Shown: positions 6,949 through 18,819 of the stretch, one piece after another | Numbering within the stretch: position 1 is the first letter of the stretch | Layout: each line of letters begins with the position of its first letter | Assembly: GCA_030156255.1 (NCBI GenBank) | Contig: JASGMV010000006.1 | Location: 1 to 64,000, forward strand | DNA: 64,000 bases | Direction of reading: 5' to 3' | From: Desulfovibrionales bacterium | GTDB lineage: Bacteria > Desulfobacterota > Desulfovibrionia > Desulfovibrionales > Desulfovibrionaceae | Translations under genes and position numbers: made by a program | Notes under the pieces: model-generated | What the model was told of the DNA's origin: nothing | The model's input: the letters and a program-made list of their open reading frames with translations, nothing else | Database searches by the model: none

Positions 6949-8714
6949 TCGCCAAACTCGGTCTGACCGGGTTTATCGAAACCGCTTTTCCCACCGGGGA
7001 CATCACGGAGTTTTGCTACAGTCTGCGCAACGACCACCCGGAATTGGTTTCAATCATCAACAAGGCCATGCAGAGCATTCCCCAGGCGAAGCGCGTCGAA
7101 ATACGCAACAAGTGGCTTGGAGGGGCCGCCTGGGAGCCGTTGGCCAAGCATGGAGGGATCAAGCTGACGGACCGCGAGCAGGCTTACCTGAGCGTCAACC
7201 ACGCACTTGGCGTTTGCGTCAGAGGGGATAGGCTCCCCTACGCCTCTTTCTCGCCGGACGGTCAACTCAAGGGCGTCACGGCGAATTTGATGCGGCTGGC
7301 CCAGGAGAATCTGGGGCAAGGCGTCAAGCTGCTTCCGGTCAAATCCTCGAACCCTTTGCAAGGGCTTGTACGCGGCGCATGCGATCTCGTGATGATGGCT
7401 CAGGAGCCGGACCAGCCTATTCCTGGCGTCTCTTTTACGACGCCCTACCTTTCTTCGCCTTATGTCGTTGTCGCAGCAATGGACAAAATGTACATGGATG
7501 AATTTAGCCCAAGGACCGGCCAATCGTTTCTTGTCGTTGATAATTCTACGGTCATCGGTGAGCTAAAAGATGCATATCCGGAGATGAACATCCACGGCGT
7601 TTCCTCTGTTGACGAAGGATTGAAGGCAATTCGCAGAGGCGATGCATTTGGTCTTATAGCAACGTCCTTTGACGTTGCCTACAATATACAAAATAATTAT
7701 TTGACGGATCTCAAGATCGTCGGGCAAACGCCGTTTTCCGCCAGCTACTCCGTGGCGACCAAGGCGTCTCCCCTGGAGTTGGTTCAGATATTCCAGAGGA
7801 TCGTCGGTACATGGGGCGATAAGGAGATTCGAAGCATCGTCAACGAATGGATGGCCGTCAAATATGAAAAGGGGCTGGATTACTCGCTGGTGTGGAGGGT
7901 GCTCGGAGGGGGCGTCCTGTTGTTCGCCGCGGTCATGTACTGGAACAGAAAGTTGAACCGAGCCAAAAGACTCGCTGAGGAGGCTCTGACGGCCGAGCGC
8001 GAAGCGATCAAGGCCAACCTCAATTTCATCGACATGATCTCGCATGAGTACCGTTCGCCGCTCGCCGTGATCTCCTCCAACCTCGACCTGATGGAAGAGA
8101 AGATCGCCGACGGGAACCGGCCTGACGTGGGCCGGGAAGTGGGGAGAATGCGCAATTCGGCCAAAAGGTTGCTGGTCATCTTCGAGCGGGCGTTGGCGGG
8201 CATACGCGCCGAGAGCGCCGAGGCGTTCCCTGAAAAGGCGCCGCAGGATCTATGGAGCATCGTCCAGGGCGCCGTGAGGGACATTCAAAGCGTCTATCCC
8301 GGCCATGCGGTCACCCTGAAGCGCCAAGCGCATGAGCCGTTGACCGTTATTGCCGACCCGGCGCTACTCAATGTCGCCATTCTCAATGTTCTCGACAATG
8401 CGTGCAAATACTCGAGTCCGGACAAGGAGGTCACCCTCTCCGTGTCCATCGATGAAAGGAGGGTGGTCCTCGTCGTTCATGACCAGGGGGTCGGCATACC
8501 CGAGGAAGACCTTGCCCATGTTTTCGAGAAGTTCTATCGATCCCAGAATGTGGGCTCAACACGCGGCGTGGGGGTGGGCATGTATCTTGTGAAGAAGATC
8601 GTGGACATGCACAGCGGCGAAATACGCATCGCCTCAAGCTTTGCGGAATGGACGGACGTCACAATCAAATTGCCAATTATCCAAAACGGAACGGTGCAGC
8701 ATGGCGGCAGGTAG
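6930..8714 (+). CDS. BvgS-like hybrid sensor kinase, 5' end missing
   Basis: The frame is open from 6930. The first 60 or so residues are the end of one periplasmic SBP_bac_3 domain, with PELVSIINKAMQSIP and a following KW. A second, complete SBP_bac_3-like domain follows at about 7190-7860. A transmembrane helix lies at about 7879-7944, then HisKA with the SHEYRSPLAVI H-box (His codon 8043-8045) and an HATPase domain with NVLDNACKYS and DQGVGIP. Full-length relatives have a signal peptide and two binding domains, so the N-terminus is lost here. TTG 7044 would start a product without an export signal. The stop overlaps the regulator gene, so the pair was one operon. Confidence 0.8.
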   Translation, partial: SRTFYLIAKLGLTGFIETAFPTGDITEFCYSLRNDHPELVSIINKAMQSIPQAKRVEIRNKWLGGAAWEPLAKHGGIKLTDREQAYLSVNHALGVCVRGDRLPYASFSPDGQLKGVTANLMRLAQENLGQGVKLLPVKSSNPLQGLVRGACDLVMMAQEPDQPIPGVSFTTPYLSSPYVVVAAMDKMYMDEFSPRTGQSFLVVDNSTVIGELKDAYPEMNIHGVSSVDEGLKAIRRGDAFGLIATSFDVAYNIQNNYLTDLKIVGQTPFSASYSVATKASPLELVQIFQRIVGTWGDKEIRSIVNEWMAVKYEKGLDYSLVWRVLGGGVLLFAAVMYWNRKLNRAKRLAEEALTAEREAIKANLNFIDMISHEYRSPLAVISSNLDLMEEKIADGNRPDVGREVGRMRNSAKRLLVIFERALAGIRAESAEAFPEKAPQDLWSIVQGAVRDIQSVYPGHAVTLKRQAHEPLTVIADPALLNVAILNVLDNACKYSSPDKEVTLSVSIDERRVVLVVHDQGVGIPEEDLAHVFEKFYRSQNVGSTRGVGVGMYLVKKIVDMHSGEIRIASSFAEWTDVTIKLPIIQNGTVQHGGR

Positions 8715-9405
8715 AATCATCATCGTCGAGGACGACGTCGAGCAGCTGGAAACGCTCGTGGAGTTCCTGGAGTTGAAGGGATTCGACGTCCATGGCGCCC
8801 AGTGCGCGCTCGACCTCTTCCAGGCCCTGGTCGGAGGGGCGTATGACGTCGCCATCGTGGACATCGGATTGCCGGACAAATCCGGCTTCAAGGTCGTGGA
8901 GCATTTGCGCCAAAATACGTCCATGGGGATTATCGTTCTCACGGCCAGGGACTCCATGGACGACAAGCTGCGCGGCTATGAACTCGGAGCCGACCATTAC
9001 TTCGTCAAGCCTTTGGACAGCCGGGAGCTTGCGGCGGCAGCCGGCAGCCTCATCGAGCGTATGGCGTGCTCATCCGCCTCTATCGACGCCGCATCGGGAG
9101 TCGAGTGGCGGCTCGCCCCCTCGAGATGGATGCTGGCCTCTCCAGCAGGGCAGGACGTCAAGTTGACGGAAAAGGAGGTTGCGTTTCTGCATCTCCTGCT
9201 GTCCCATGGCAACGAAGTCGTTTCGCGAGATACGATATTGCAGGCTCTGGATTACCGGGCCGAAGAGTCATACGGCGGCCGGGCTCTTGCCGTCATGGTG
9301 ACGCGGCTTCGCAAGAAAATTCGCGATCAAGCCGGGGTCGAGTTGCCCATCAAGACGATCCGGTCCCACGGCTACAGTTTTTCGGCGCCCGCCGCCATCG
9401 TGTGA
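8701..9405 (+). CDS. OmpR/PhoB-family response regulator
   Basis: This 234-residue regulator starts at ATG 8701, which overlaps the kinase stop. The receiver domain has the acidic pair at D11-D12, the phospho-acceptor D54 in VDIGLP and K103 in FVKPLD. A winged-helix DNA-binding domain follows from about residue 135, with LTEKEVAFLHLLL and TIRSHGYSF. It is the cognate partner of the truncated sensor kinase. No target promoter can be assigned from the window. If the kinase is dead, the regulator is probably orphaned. Confidence 0.92.
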   Translation: MAAGRIIIVEDDVEQLETLVEFLELKGFDVHGAQCALDLFQALVGGAYDVAIVDIGLPDKSGFKVVEHLRQNTSMGIIVLTARDSMDDKLRGYELGADHYFVKPLDSRELAAAAGSLIERMACSSASIDAASGVEWRLAPSRWMLASPAGQDVKLTEKEVAFLHLLLSHGNEVVSRDTILQALDYRAEESYGGRALAVMVTRLRKKIRDQAGVELPIKTIRSHGYSFSAPAAIV

Positions 9406-9470
9406 GCCGCACGATCCGCCGGAGAAACTCGGGTATACTCTTCGCGTTGAGTGGAGAAGGGTTGCTGTAT

Positions 9471-9657
9471 AGGCTGCCGCCGACTGTAGACGACGGCGAC
9501 AGGGTCGGGTGGCGCGACGGCCAACTCTTTAGAATTATATGCTGTTATTTGCAGACGCTGTAGGTGAAGATGCCGGCGCCGGCGCGCGGACGTAAAAAAT
9601 CCAACGCAAAAATGGTTGCAACCGAAGTTGCAACACTTTGAAATCGTTGGCGTCCCC
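9471..9657. repeat. Left copy of a 187-bp direct repeat
   Basis: This segment aligns without gaps to 20338-20524, with 15 substitutions counted by hand (about 92% identity). It includes a degenerate copy of the tRNA-Glu terminator hairpin with a TTCG loop. It ends in GGCGTCCCC, the complement of the last bases of the tRNA-Glu gene, but no tRNA follows. The two copies bracket the metal-efflux operon. The segment resembles an island end or a remnant of a duplicated tRNA-Glu locus. Confidence 0.9.
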
Positions 9658-9699
9658 TCACGTCGCTTCGCGTAGTCTCGGGGAGGATTTTTTACGTCC
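9588..9699. repeat. 15-bp perfect inverted repeat around the left copy end
   Basis: GGACGTAAAAAATCC at 9588-9602 is repeated in inverted orientation at 9685-9699. The first arm is also in the right copy of the 187-bp repeat; the second arm is unique to this side. The arms flank the tRNA-tail bases at 9648-9657. A recombination scar or an element end is possible, but nothing here identifies a mechanism. Confidence 0.7.
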
Positions 9700-9942
9700 C
9701 GGGATTTTCGTCTTGGCCGGTGGGGAAGAAGGCTATCGGGACTGCTGTTTGTCCACGGAAACCTGACTGTTTGGATAGTATTTGATGATTCTTCCGCCCG
9801 TTGGGCGGCTCGATTCAGAGTTGTCTCGATGTCTTTGGGTTGTTTTTCTCTTCCCTTATTTACCGGACATGTCTTCCTCCTCTCTCCATCAGAGCCCTGC
9901 ATCATCCCGACGCTTCGTCTTACACGCTTTGTTGCGCAGGGC
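9658..9942. other. Non-coding stretch with three potential hairpins
   Basis: No convincing gene is seen between the repeat and the SHOCT gene. There is a CCGCCC-GTT-GGGCGG hairpin at 9794-9808. A 9-bp inverted repeat GAGCCCTGC / GCAGGGCTC at 9892-9900 and 9936-9944 encloses a smaller GACG-CTT-CGTC hairpin at 9909-9919. The outer repeat overlaps the SHOCT stop codon, so it may fold at the 3' end of the efflux mRNA. No U-run follows, so intrinsic termination is not demonstrated. Confidence 0.45.
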
Positions 9943-10269
9943 TCAGTCTTCTATGTCCCTTTTACGCTCTTCAAATTCTTCCTTGGTTATCTCGCCCTTG
10001 GCGTACCGTTTGTTCAGTATGTCAAGGGCGCTCTCCTGCGCCGGATCGACGGTTGTCCGGGACCTTCTTCCGAGAGTGACGACGGCGTAGAACACCGCCG
10101 CCGCGATGAGTATCCAGAGCAACCACATAAAACCTCCTCCAAAACCGCTCATACCCATCATGCCGCCCCAGCCGTTCATGCTTTGATCGTCGGCCGGGCC
10201 GTGCGTGCAAGCGGCCAGCGCAAGCGCAGCAACGACTGCCAGTGTAAGCAGTGTTGGTCTTGTATGCAT
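9943..10269 (-). CDS. SHOCT-domain lipoprotein, last gene of the efflux operon
   Basis: This 108-residue protein has a signal peptide with a lipobox LALAAC (Cys21), a Gly/Met-rich stretch (29-47), one transmembrane helix (about 47-67) and a C-terminal SHOCT motif with LNKRYAKGEITKEEFEE (about 84-101). The start ATG has GGGAGG five bases upstream. Small SHOCT proteins often accompany heavy-metal efflux genes, but their role is not known. The Met-rich segment could contact Cu(I) or Ag(I); this is inference. It is 140 bp downstream of the pump gene on the same strand. Confidence 0.8.
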   Translation of the reverse strand: MHTRPTLLTLAVVAALALAACTHGPADDQSMNGWGGMMGMSGFGGGFMWLLWILIAAAVFYAVVTLGRRSRTTVDPAQESALDILNKRYAKGEITKEEFEERKRDIED

Positions 10270-10408
10270 GAAAGCCTCCCAGTGTTGTGCGGCGCGTGCA
10301 TCCGTCCTGCACCGCGCATCTTCTATGCGGTCTTGACCCAGCCAAGCATCGAATGCGCCTTCCTAAGCTTGCGGCCCTGAATCCTCGCCTCCTGTCATGC
10401 GCCGCATG

Positions 10409-14353
<3,945 letters not shown>

Positions 14354-14356
14354 GGC

Positions 14357-17059
14357 CTACTCGCCTTTCAGGGTTTGGCGGACTTCGCCGCAGGTCTGCA
14401 TGACCTTGCCGAAGTATGGATTGCGGATTTCGTCATCCGGCTGCAGCCACAACGCCCCCTTGTTTTTGAAGGCCATGGGGCAGAACAGGACGTACAACGG
14501 GCCGGGCGTATCGGTTCCCAGACCTCGCACGGCCTGGATGAGCCCGTTGGACACGGCTTCGAAGCCCACGCGCATCGTCACGATGCCTTTCGCCTTCTCC
14601 AGGACGTCCAGCCCCTTGCGCATGCCCGCCAGGGAAGCCGTCCAGAGATCGCGGCTCGCCATGGGCAAGAGGTTGATATCCGTGCCGGCCAGGGCCTTGT
14701 CCACGCTCGCGGCGGCCTTGCGGGCGGCTTCGGCGTCGTCCCGGGCCAAGCTGTCCGACAGGACCGCGTAAGCGGCGGCGACCTTCCCGAGCTGCCTGCG
14801 GAACGCCGTCGGGGCGGCCGGCTGGGCCGGGGTCTCCGCCTCCTGGCCCGGCTGGTCGAACCGACGCACGACCTCCCCGCATGTCTGCATGGCTGGGCCG
14901 AAGTAGGGATTGCGCACGGACTGGTTGGCCTGGAGCCAGTCGGCTCCTTCGCCGTCGAAGGCCATGGAGCAGTGAAATTCGTAGACGGCGCTTGCGGCCT
15001 TGAGCCCCAGTCCGCCAGCGGCCGCGCTCAGGCCGGCCGAGAGCGATTGGAATCCCTGGCGCGCTTGGTCCAGGCTTTGCGCCTCGCGCAGAGCGTCGAG
15101 GCCCTGTTGCATCCGATGCAGGTCCTGCATCCATTCGGTGTGGGCGCTGCCCTGGAGGAGCTCCATGTCCACGCCAGCCAGGGCCTTGGCCACACCTTCG
15201 GCGTGTTCCTTCGCGGTTTCGAAGTCATCCCTGGCCAGGGCCTCGGCCACGGGCCGGTAGGCCTCGAACACGTCGCCGAGCTGACTTCGGAACGTTTCCG
15301 GCGCCCCGGGGGCCGCCTCGGCCCGATGACGAGCGGTCTTCAGATCGAAGGCCTGGTCCAGCCGCCGCCAATGTTCGGCCATCTGCGAGGCGGTCCACCG
15401 GGCGTCGCCCATGGCGGGGGCCTCGGCCCCGATGACCGCGTCATTGCCGAGCAGCATGGACAACTCCTTCCACATCAAATCGGTTTCACCCGCGAGTCCG
15501 CTGGCGTCTACCGCGTCGAGTCTTGCGCCCAGGGCCTTGAACGCCAGATGGGTCGCCTCCAGGTCCCCGGAGGCCATGGCCGCCGACAGGTCGCGGCGTG
15601 GTCCGGACAGCGCGAGAATATCCTTCAAAAACGGCTGCGGCGCCTTGAGGCCGGCTTGGGGCTGCGCCATGGCCGCGTCCTTCTTCCCGCCCATGTCCAT
15701 GTTCATCATCCCTCCCACGGCGGCCGGGACAGGGCTCATCATGGACGGTTCGGCCATGATCTGCACGGCCGAATCGATGAGGAACGCGCCGCGGACCACC
15801 ACTTCTTCGCCCTCTTTCAGTCCGGCGCGCACGATGTAGAAATTCCCGGCCTTGGGGCCGAGCACGATTTGCCGGCCCTCGTACACGCCCTCCCGTCCGG
15901 GAACGGCCAGATAGACTACGGCCCGCTTGCCCGTAACAAGGGGGGCTGAAGCAGGGATGACGAGGGGCGGCTCGCCGCCGATCGCCTCCTTGTCCGCGTC
16001 GCTGCGCTGCACGGCCCGCACGAACATGCCCGGCTTGAGTTCATACCCGGGATTGGCCGCGTCCAGCCGGACGCCCACGGTCCGCGTCTTGGGATTCAGG
16101 AAGGGGTCGATGTACACGACCTTGCCCCGGAACTCCTTACCCGGGTAGGCCTCGGCCGTGAAGGTCACTTCCCCGCCCATCTTGACCCAGGGCAGGTCGG
16201 CCTCATAGGCCTGGAGCATGACCCAGACCCGGGAGATGTCGGCGATGGTGTAGATGGGGCTGCCGGTCTTGACGTAGACCCCCTCGTCCACCTTTTTGTC
16301 CACCACCACCCCGGCCATGGGCGCGTGCAAGGTGACGTGGTCGCTGGGTTTGCCTTGTTTCAGGATGTCGTTGATTTGTCGCTGGGTCAGTCCGAGCAGC
16401 CGGAGTTTTTCGCGGGCCGCGGCCCGGGTGCGCTCCGCGCTTTCCTTGATGACCGCCAGCCGGCTCTTCTCCAGCTTGGGCAGGGCGCGATAGGCCTGAA
16501 TGAGTTCGGCCTGGGCTGCGTACAGCTCCGGGCTGTAGATGTCGGCCATGCGCTGGCCCTTCTTTACGAAGTCGCCCGTGTAGTCCACATAGAGTTTGTC
16601 GATGCGCCCGCCGACCCACGCGGTGATGACACCCTCGCGTGTCTCGTCGTAGGCGATGGTTCCCACCATGCGGGTGTCCACCGGAACGTCCCGCCGGACG
16701 ACTTTGGCGATCTCCACCCTGGCCAGCTCCCGGGCTGTTGGGGAAAGCGTGATCTGCCGGAGGTTGGCCTTGCCCTGATCCGTATCCTGCTCCATCGGGA
16801 TGAGGTCCATGAAGCAGATGGGGCATTTTCCGGGCCCGGGCAGCTTGATCTGCGGATGCATGGAGCACGTCCACCATGTCACGCCGGGCTTGGCCTCTTC
16901 GCGGCTTGCGTTCGCCGCGGCCTCTTGTCGGGTCGGCAAGGGCGCGGTCGGTTCAGACCCGGGCTCCGAGCCGAACCAGTAGCCCAGCCCGAACAGGGCC
17001 AGCGCCCCCAGGGCGAACAGCAACCTCTTGTTCAACAGAATTTTGCGCATCTCCGGCAT
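14357..17059 (-). CDS. cusB: CusB-like RND adaptor with N-terminal metal-binding domain and C-terminal DUF3347-type repeats
   Basis: This periplasmic membrane-fusion protein has about 900 residues, against roughly 400-500 for ordinary CusB. In order: a membrane anchor (about 10-30), a heavy-metal-binding domain with WTCSMHP and CPICFMDLIP (about 62-89), and the adaptor barrel, lipoyl and hairpin region (about 100-440). A Met-rich linker (about 440-458) and three C-terminal helical units follow: a degenerate unit (about 477-578) and two clear ones (590-732 and 752-896). Both clear units end in NPYFG, then MQTCGEV, and carry a C-x-MAF motif, as DUF3347 proteins do. ATG 17059 has GGAG at good spacing and is preferred over TTG 17080. 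Confidence 0.9.
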   Translation of the reverse strand: MPEMRKILLNKRLLFALGALALFGLGYWFGSEPGSEPTAPLPTRQEAAANASREEAKPGVTWWTCSMHPQIKLPGPGKCPICFMDLIPMEQDTDQGKANLRQITLSPTARELARVEIAKVVRRDVPVDTRMVGTIAYDETREGVITAWVGGRIDKLYVDYTGDFVKKGQRMADIYSPELYAAQAELIQAYRALPKLEKSRLAVIKESAERTRAAAREKLRLLGLTQRQINDILKQGKPSDHVTLHAPMAGVVVDKKVDEGVYVKTGSPIYTIADISRVWVMLQAYEADLPWVKMGGEVTFTAEAYPGKEFRGKVVYIDPFLNPKTRTVGVRLDAANPGYELKPGMFVRAVQRSDADKEAIGGEPPLVIPASAPLVTGKRAVVYLAVPGREGVYEGRQIVLGPKAGNFYIVRAGLKEGEEVVVRGAFLIDSAVQIMAEPSMMSPVPAAVGGMMNMDMGGKKDAAMAQPQAGLKAPQPFLKDILALSGPRRDLSAAMASGDLEATHLAFKALGARLDAVDASGLAGETDLMWKELSMLLGNDAVIGAEAPAMGDARWTASQMAEHWRRLDQAFDLKTARHRAEAAPGAPETFRSQLGDVFEAYRPVAEALARDDFETAKEHAEGVAKALAGVDMELLQGSAHTEWMQDLHRMQQGLDALREAQSLDQARQGFQSLSAGLSAAAGGLGLKAASAVYEFHCSMAFDGEGADWLQANQSVRNPYFGPAMQTCGEVVRRFDQPGQEAETPAQPAAPTAFRRQLGKVAAAYAVLSDSLARDDAEAARKAAASVDKALAGTDINLLPMASRDLWTASLAGMRKGLDVLEKAKGIVTMRVGFEAVSNGLIQAVRGLGTDTPGPLYVLFCPMAFKNKGALWLQPDDEIRNPYFGKVMQTCGEVRQTLKGE

Positions 17060-17125
17060 CGGCTTCTCCAGTCCGGACAAGTCGTCCCCGGCGCCGGGGC
17101 CAAGGCCCGGCGCCGGGGAGCGGGG

Positions 17126-17404
17126 TTAGTTCGAGGCCGGGGCGTCCTGCAGCTGCACGCCTTCCTGCTTGAGTTTCTCCATGTACTTGTCCGGATTTTT
17201 CTTGAACGTCTCCGGACAGCTTTCGCAGCAGAAATAAATGCGTTTTCCCTTGTAATCCGTGTAGATTTTTTCGTTGGGCTTGTAGCCCATGACCGGACAT
17301 TTGGTTTGGACCATCGCCTCGGCGTACGCCCCGCCGGCGAAAGCAAGGAACAGCGCCAAGCACAGGGCGGACAGGATCGCGGCGGCCCTCTTTCTTCTCA
17401 TCAT
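17126..17404 (-). CDS. Periplasmic YHS/TRASH-like small metal-binding protein
   Basis: This 92-residue protein has a signal peptide ending near AYA (residue 28), then KCPVMG (Cys36) and YFCCESCPETFKKNP (Cys59, Cys60, Cys63). That is the pattern of YHS/TRASH-like metal-binding domains. It probably binds copper or a related metal in the periplasm and may pass it to the adaptor. ATG 17404 follows GGAG with proper spacing; GTG 17416 would bury that site. It lies between the TolC-family and adaptor genes of the operon. Confidence 0.82.
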   Translation of the reverse strand: MMRRKRAAAILSALCLALFLAFAGGAYAEAMVQTKCPVMGYKPNEKIYTDYKGKRIYFCCESCPETFKKNPDKYMEKLKQEGVQLQDAPASN

Positions 17405-17424
17405 GATGCGCTCCACGTTTGGGT

Positions 17425-18819
17425 TCAGGGTTTGTCTTTCGGTCGAACCGATCGGTCCCGGCCCGAAGTACGGGACGTGTCCAAGGCGGCGCCATGCACG
17501 TCGCAGGGAATTTCCTCGCCCAGGATAGCCTCCATTTCGGCCATGCGCTGGGCCTGGTCGGCCAGGGCCCGGAGGTAGGCGAGTTCAAACTCGAGCAACG
17601 ACCGTTCGGCGTCCACCAAATCCAGGGCCGAAGCCTCCCCTGCCTGGAACGCCTCCAGGGTTGCGCCAAGGCCCTGTTCGGCCTTGGGCAGCAGCGCGTC
17701 GTGGTACAGTTCCATGCGGCGGCCGGCGTCGCGGTAGCCGTACAGGGCGAGCTGCATGGACCGGGACAGGCTGTCTCCGGCGCTGATCATGCGCTGCCGC
17801 CAGGCGCTTTTGTCCAGCTCGGCCTGGCGCACGGCCGCGTCTCTGGGCTCCTGCCAGATGGGCAGGTTCACCGACAATGTGGCGACCAGCGGATTTTCGC
17901 CGTTGTTGATGGGATCGCCGTCCCGGGCCGAGTCCTGAAGGATGGTTTCTACTCCCACGGCGAAGCCCGGGTAATAGTTCAGCTCCGCCGCTTCACGTCT
18001 GGCCTCGCTGGCCTTGGCCAGAGCCCGGTATTCGTCGAGGGCGGGATTTTTCTCCAGGATTCCCTGCAGCAGCTCCTTGTCGGTCATGGACGTCGTCATG
18101 ACCGGGATCTCCTCCGGCAGGGGCACGGGCTGCGTCACCGGCCGATTCATGGCCGCGTTGAGCCGGGCCGCCACCGGGGAGCGCAGGTCCTTCAAAGAGG
18201 CGAGCCGGTCCTCCAGTTTGCCCAGTGATACCTGGAGCTTGATCACCTCGGAGTAGGGGGTCAGGTTCGCCTTGTACCGCGCCGTGACCACCTCCTCCAG
18301 GTAGCGAGTCAGCTCGATGTTTTCTTCCGTGACGCCGATAGCCTGGGCTAGGTAGGCGTATTCGTAGTAGGCGTCCTTGACGTCCCGGAAGACCTTCAAA
18401 CGCAAAGATTCGAACCGCGCACGCCGGGCGTCGGCCTTGAGCACGGCCTCGCGTTCCTTGGCCGACAGGGTCCCGAACCACGGGAACCCTTGTGAGAGGC
18501 CGAAACGCTGTCGTTGCGGGCCGGTGCGGGTTTCCACCGGTTGGATGTAGTAGCCGTAGGTCAATCTCGGGTCCGGCAACGAGGACGCCTGGGGCGCCGT
18601 CTGCTGTGCGGCGCGCCACTCATCGAACGCGGCTCGAAGTTCGGCGTTGTTGTCGGCCGCAGCCACGAGATAGCTGTTGAGCGTCGCCAGGCAGGGGGCG
18701 ATGCCTCTTGTGGCGTTCCCCGCTGCGTCTTCCCCGGCGCCGGCAGGGGGCGCCCAGACGGCGAGGAGTATCGCCGTGATCAGCCACGTCGCTCTGCCGA
18801 CGGAGAGCCGGGCGGTCAT
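17425..18819 (-). CDS. TolC/CusC-family outer membrane channel
   Basis: This 464-residue protein has a signal peptide (about 1-28) and two outer-membrane-efflux repeats rich in long helices, with LPDPRLTYGYYIQP near residue 80 and NPLVATLSVNLPIW near 313. It forms the outer-membrane duct of the metal efflux complex with the adaptor and pump encoded downstream. No lipobox is evident, unlike E. coli CusC. Its ATG overlaps the kinase stop by one base, so the genes are coupled. Confidence 0.9.
   Translation of the reverse strand: MTARLSVGRATWLITAILLAVWAPPAGAGEDAAGNATRGIAPCLATLNSYLVAAADNNAELRAAFDEWRAAQQTAPQASSLPDPRLTYGYYIQPVETRTGPQRQRFGLSQGFPWFGTLSAKEREAVLKADARRARFESLRLKVFRDVKDAYYEYAYLAQAIGVTEENIELTRYLEEVVTARYKANLTPYSEVIKLQVSLGKLEDRLASLKDLRSPVAARLNAAMNRPVTQPVPLPEEIPVMTTSMTDKELLQGILEKNPALDEYRALAKASEARREAAELNYYPGFAVGVETILQDSARDGDPINNGENPLVATLSVNLPIWQEPRDAAVRQAELDKSAWRQRMISAGDSLSRSMQLALYGYRDAGRRMELYHDALLPKAEQGLGATLEAFQAGEASALDLVDAERSLLEFELAYLRALADQAQRMAEMEAILGEEIPCDVHGAALDTSRTSGRDRSVRPKDKP

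Noticed and set aside
9406-9470. Terminator of the response regulator gene
   Set aside because: No stem followed by a U-run was found before the 187-bp repeat.
9892-9944. Integron attC site
   Set aside because: The inverted repeat lacks the paired core sites and extrahelical bases of attC.
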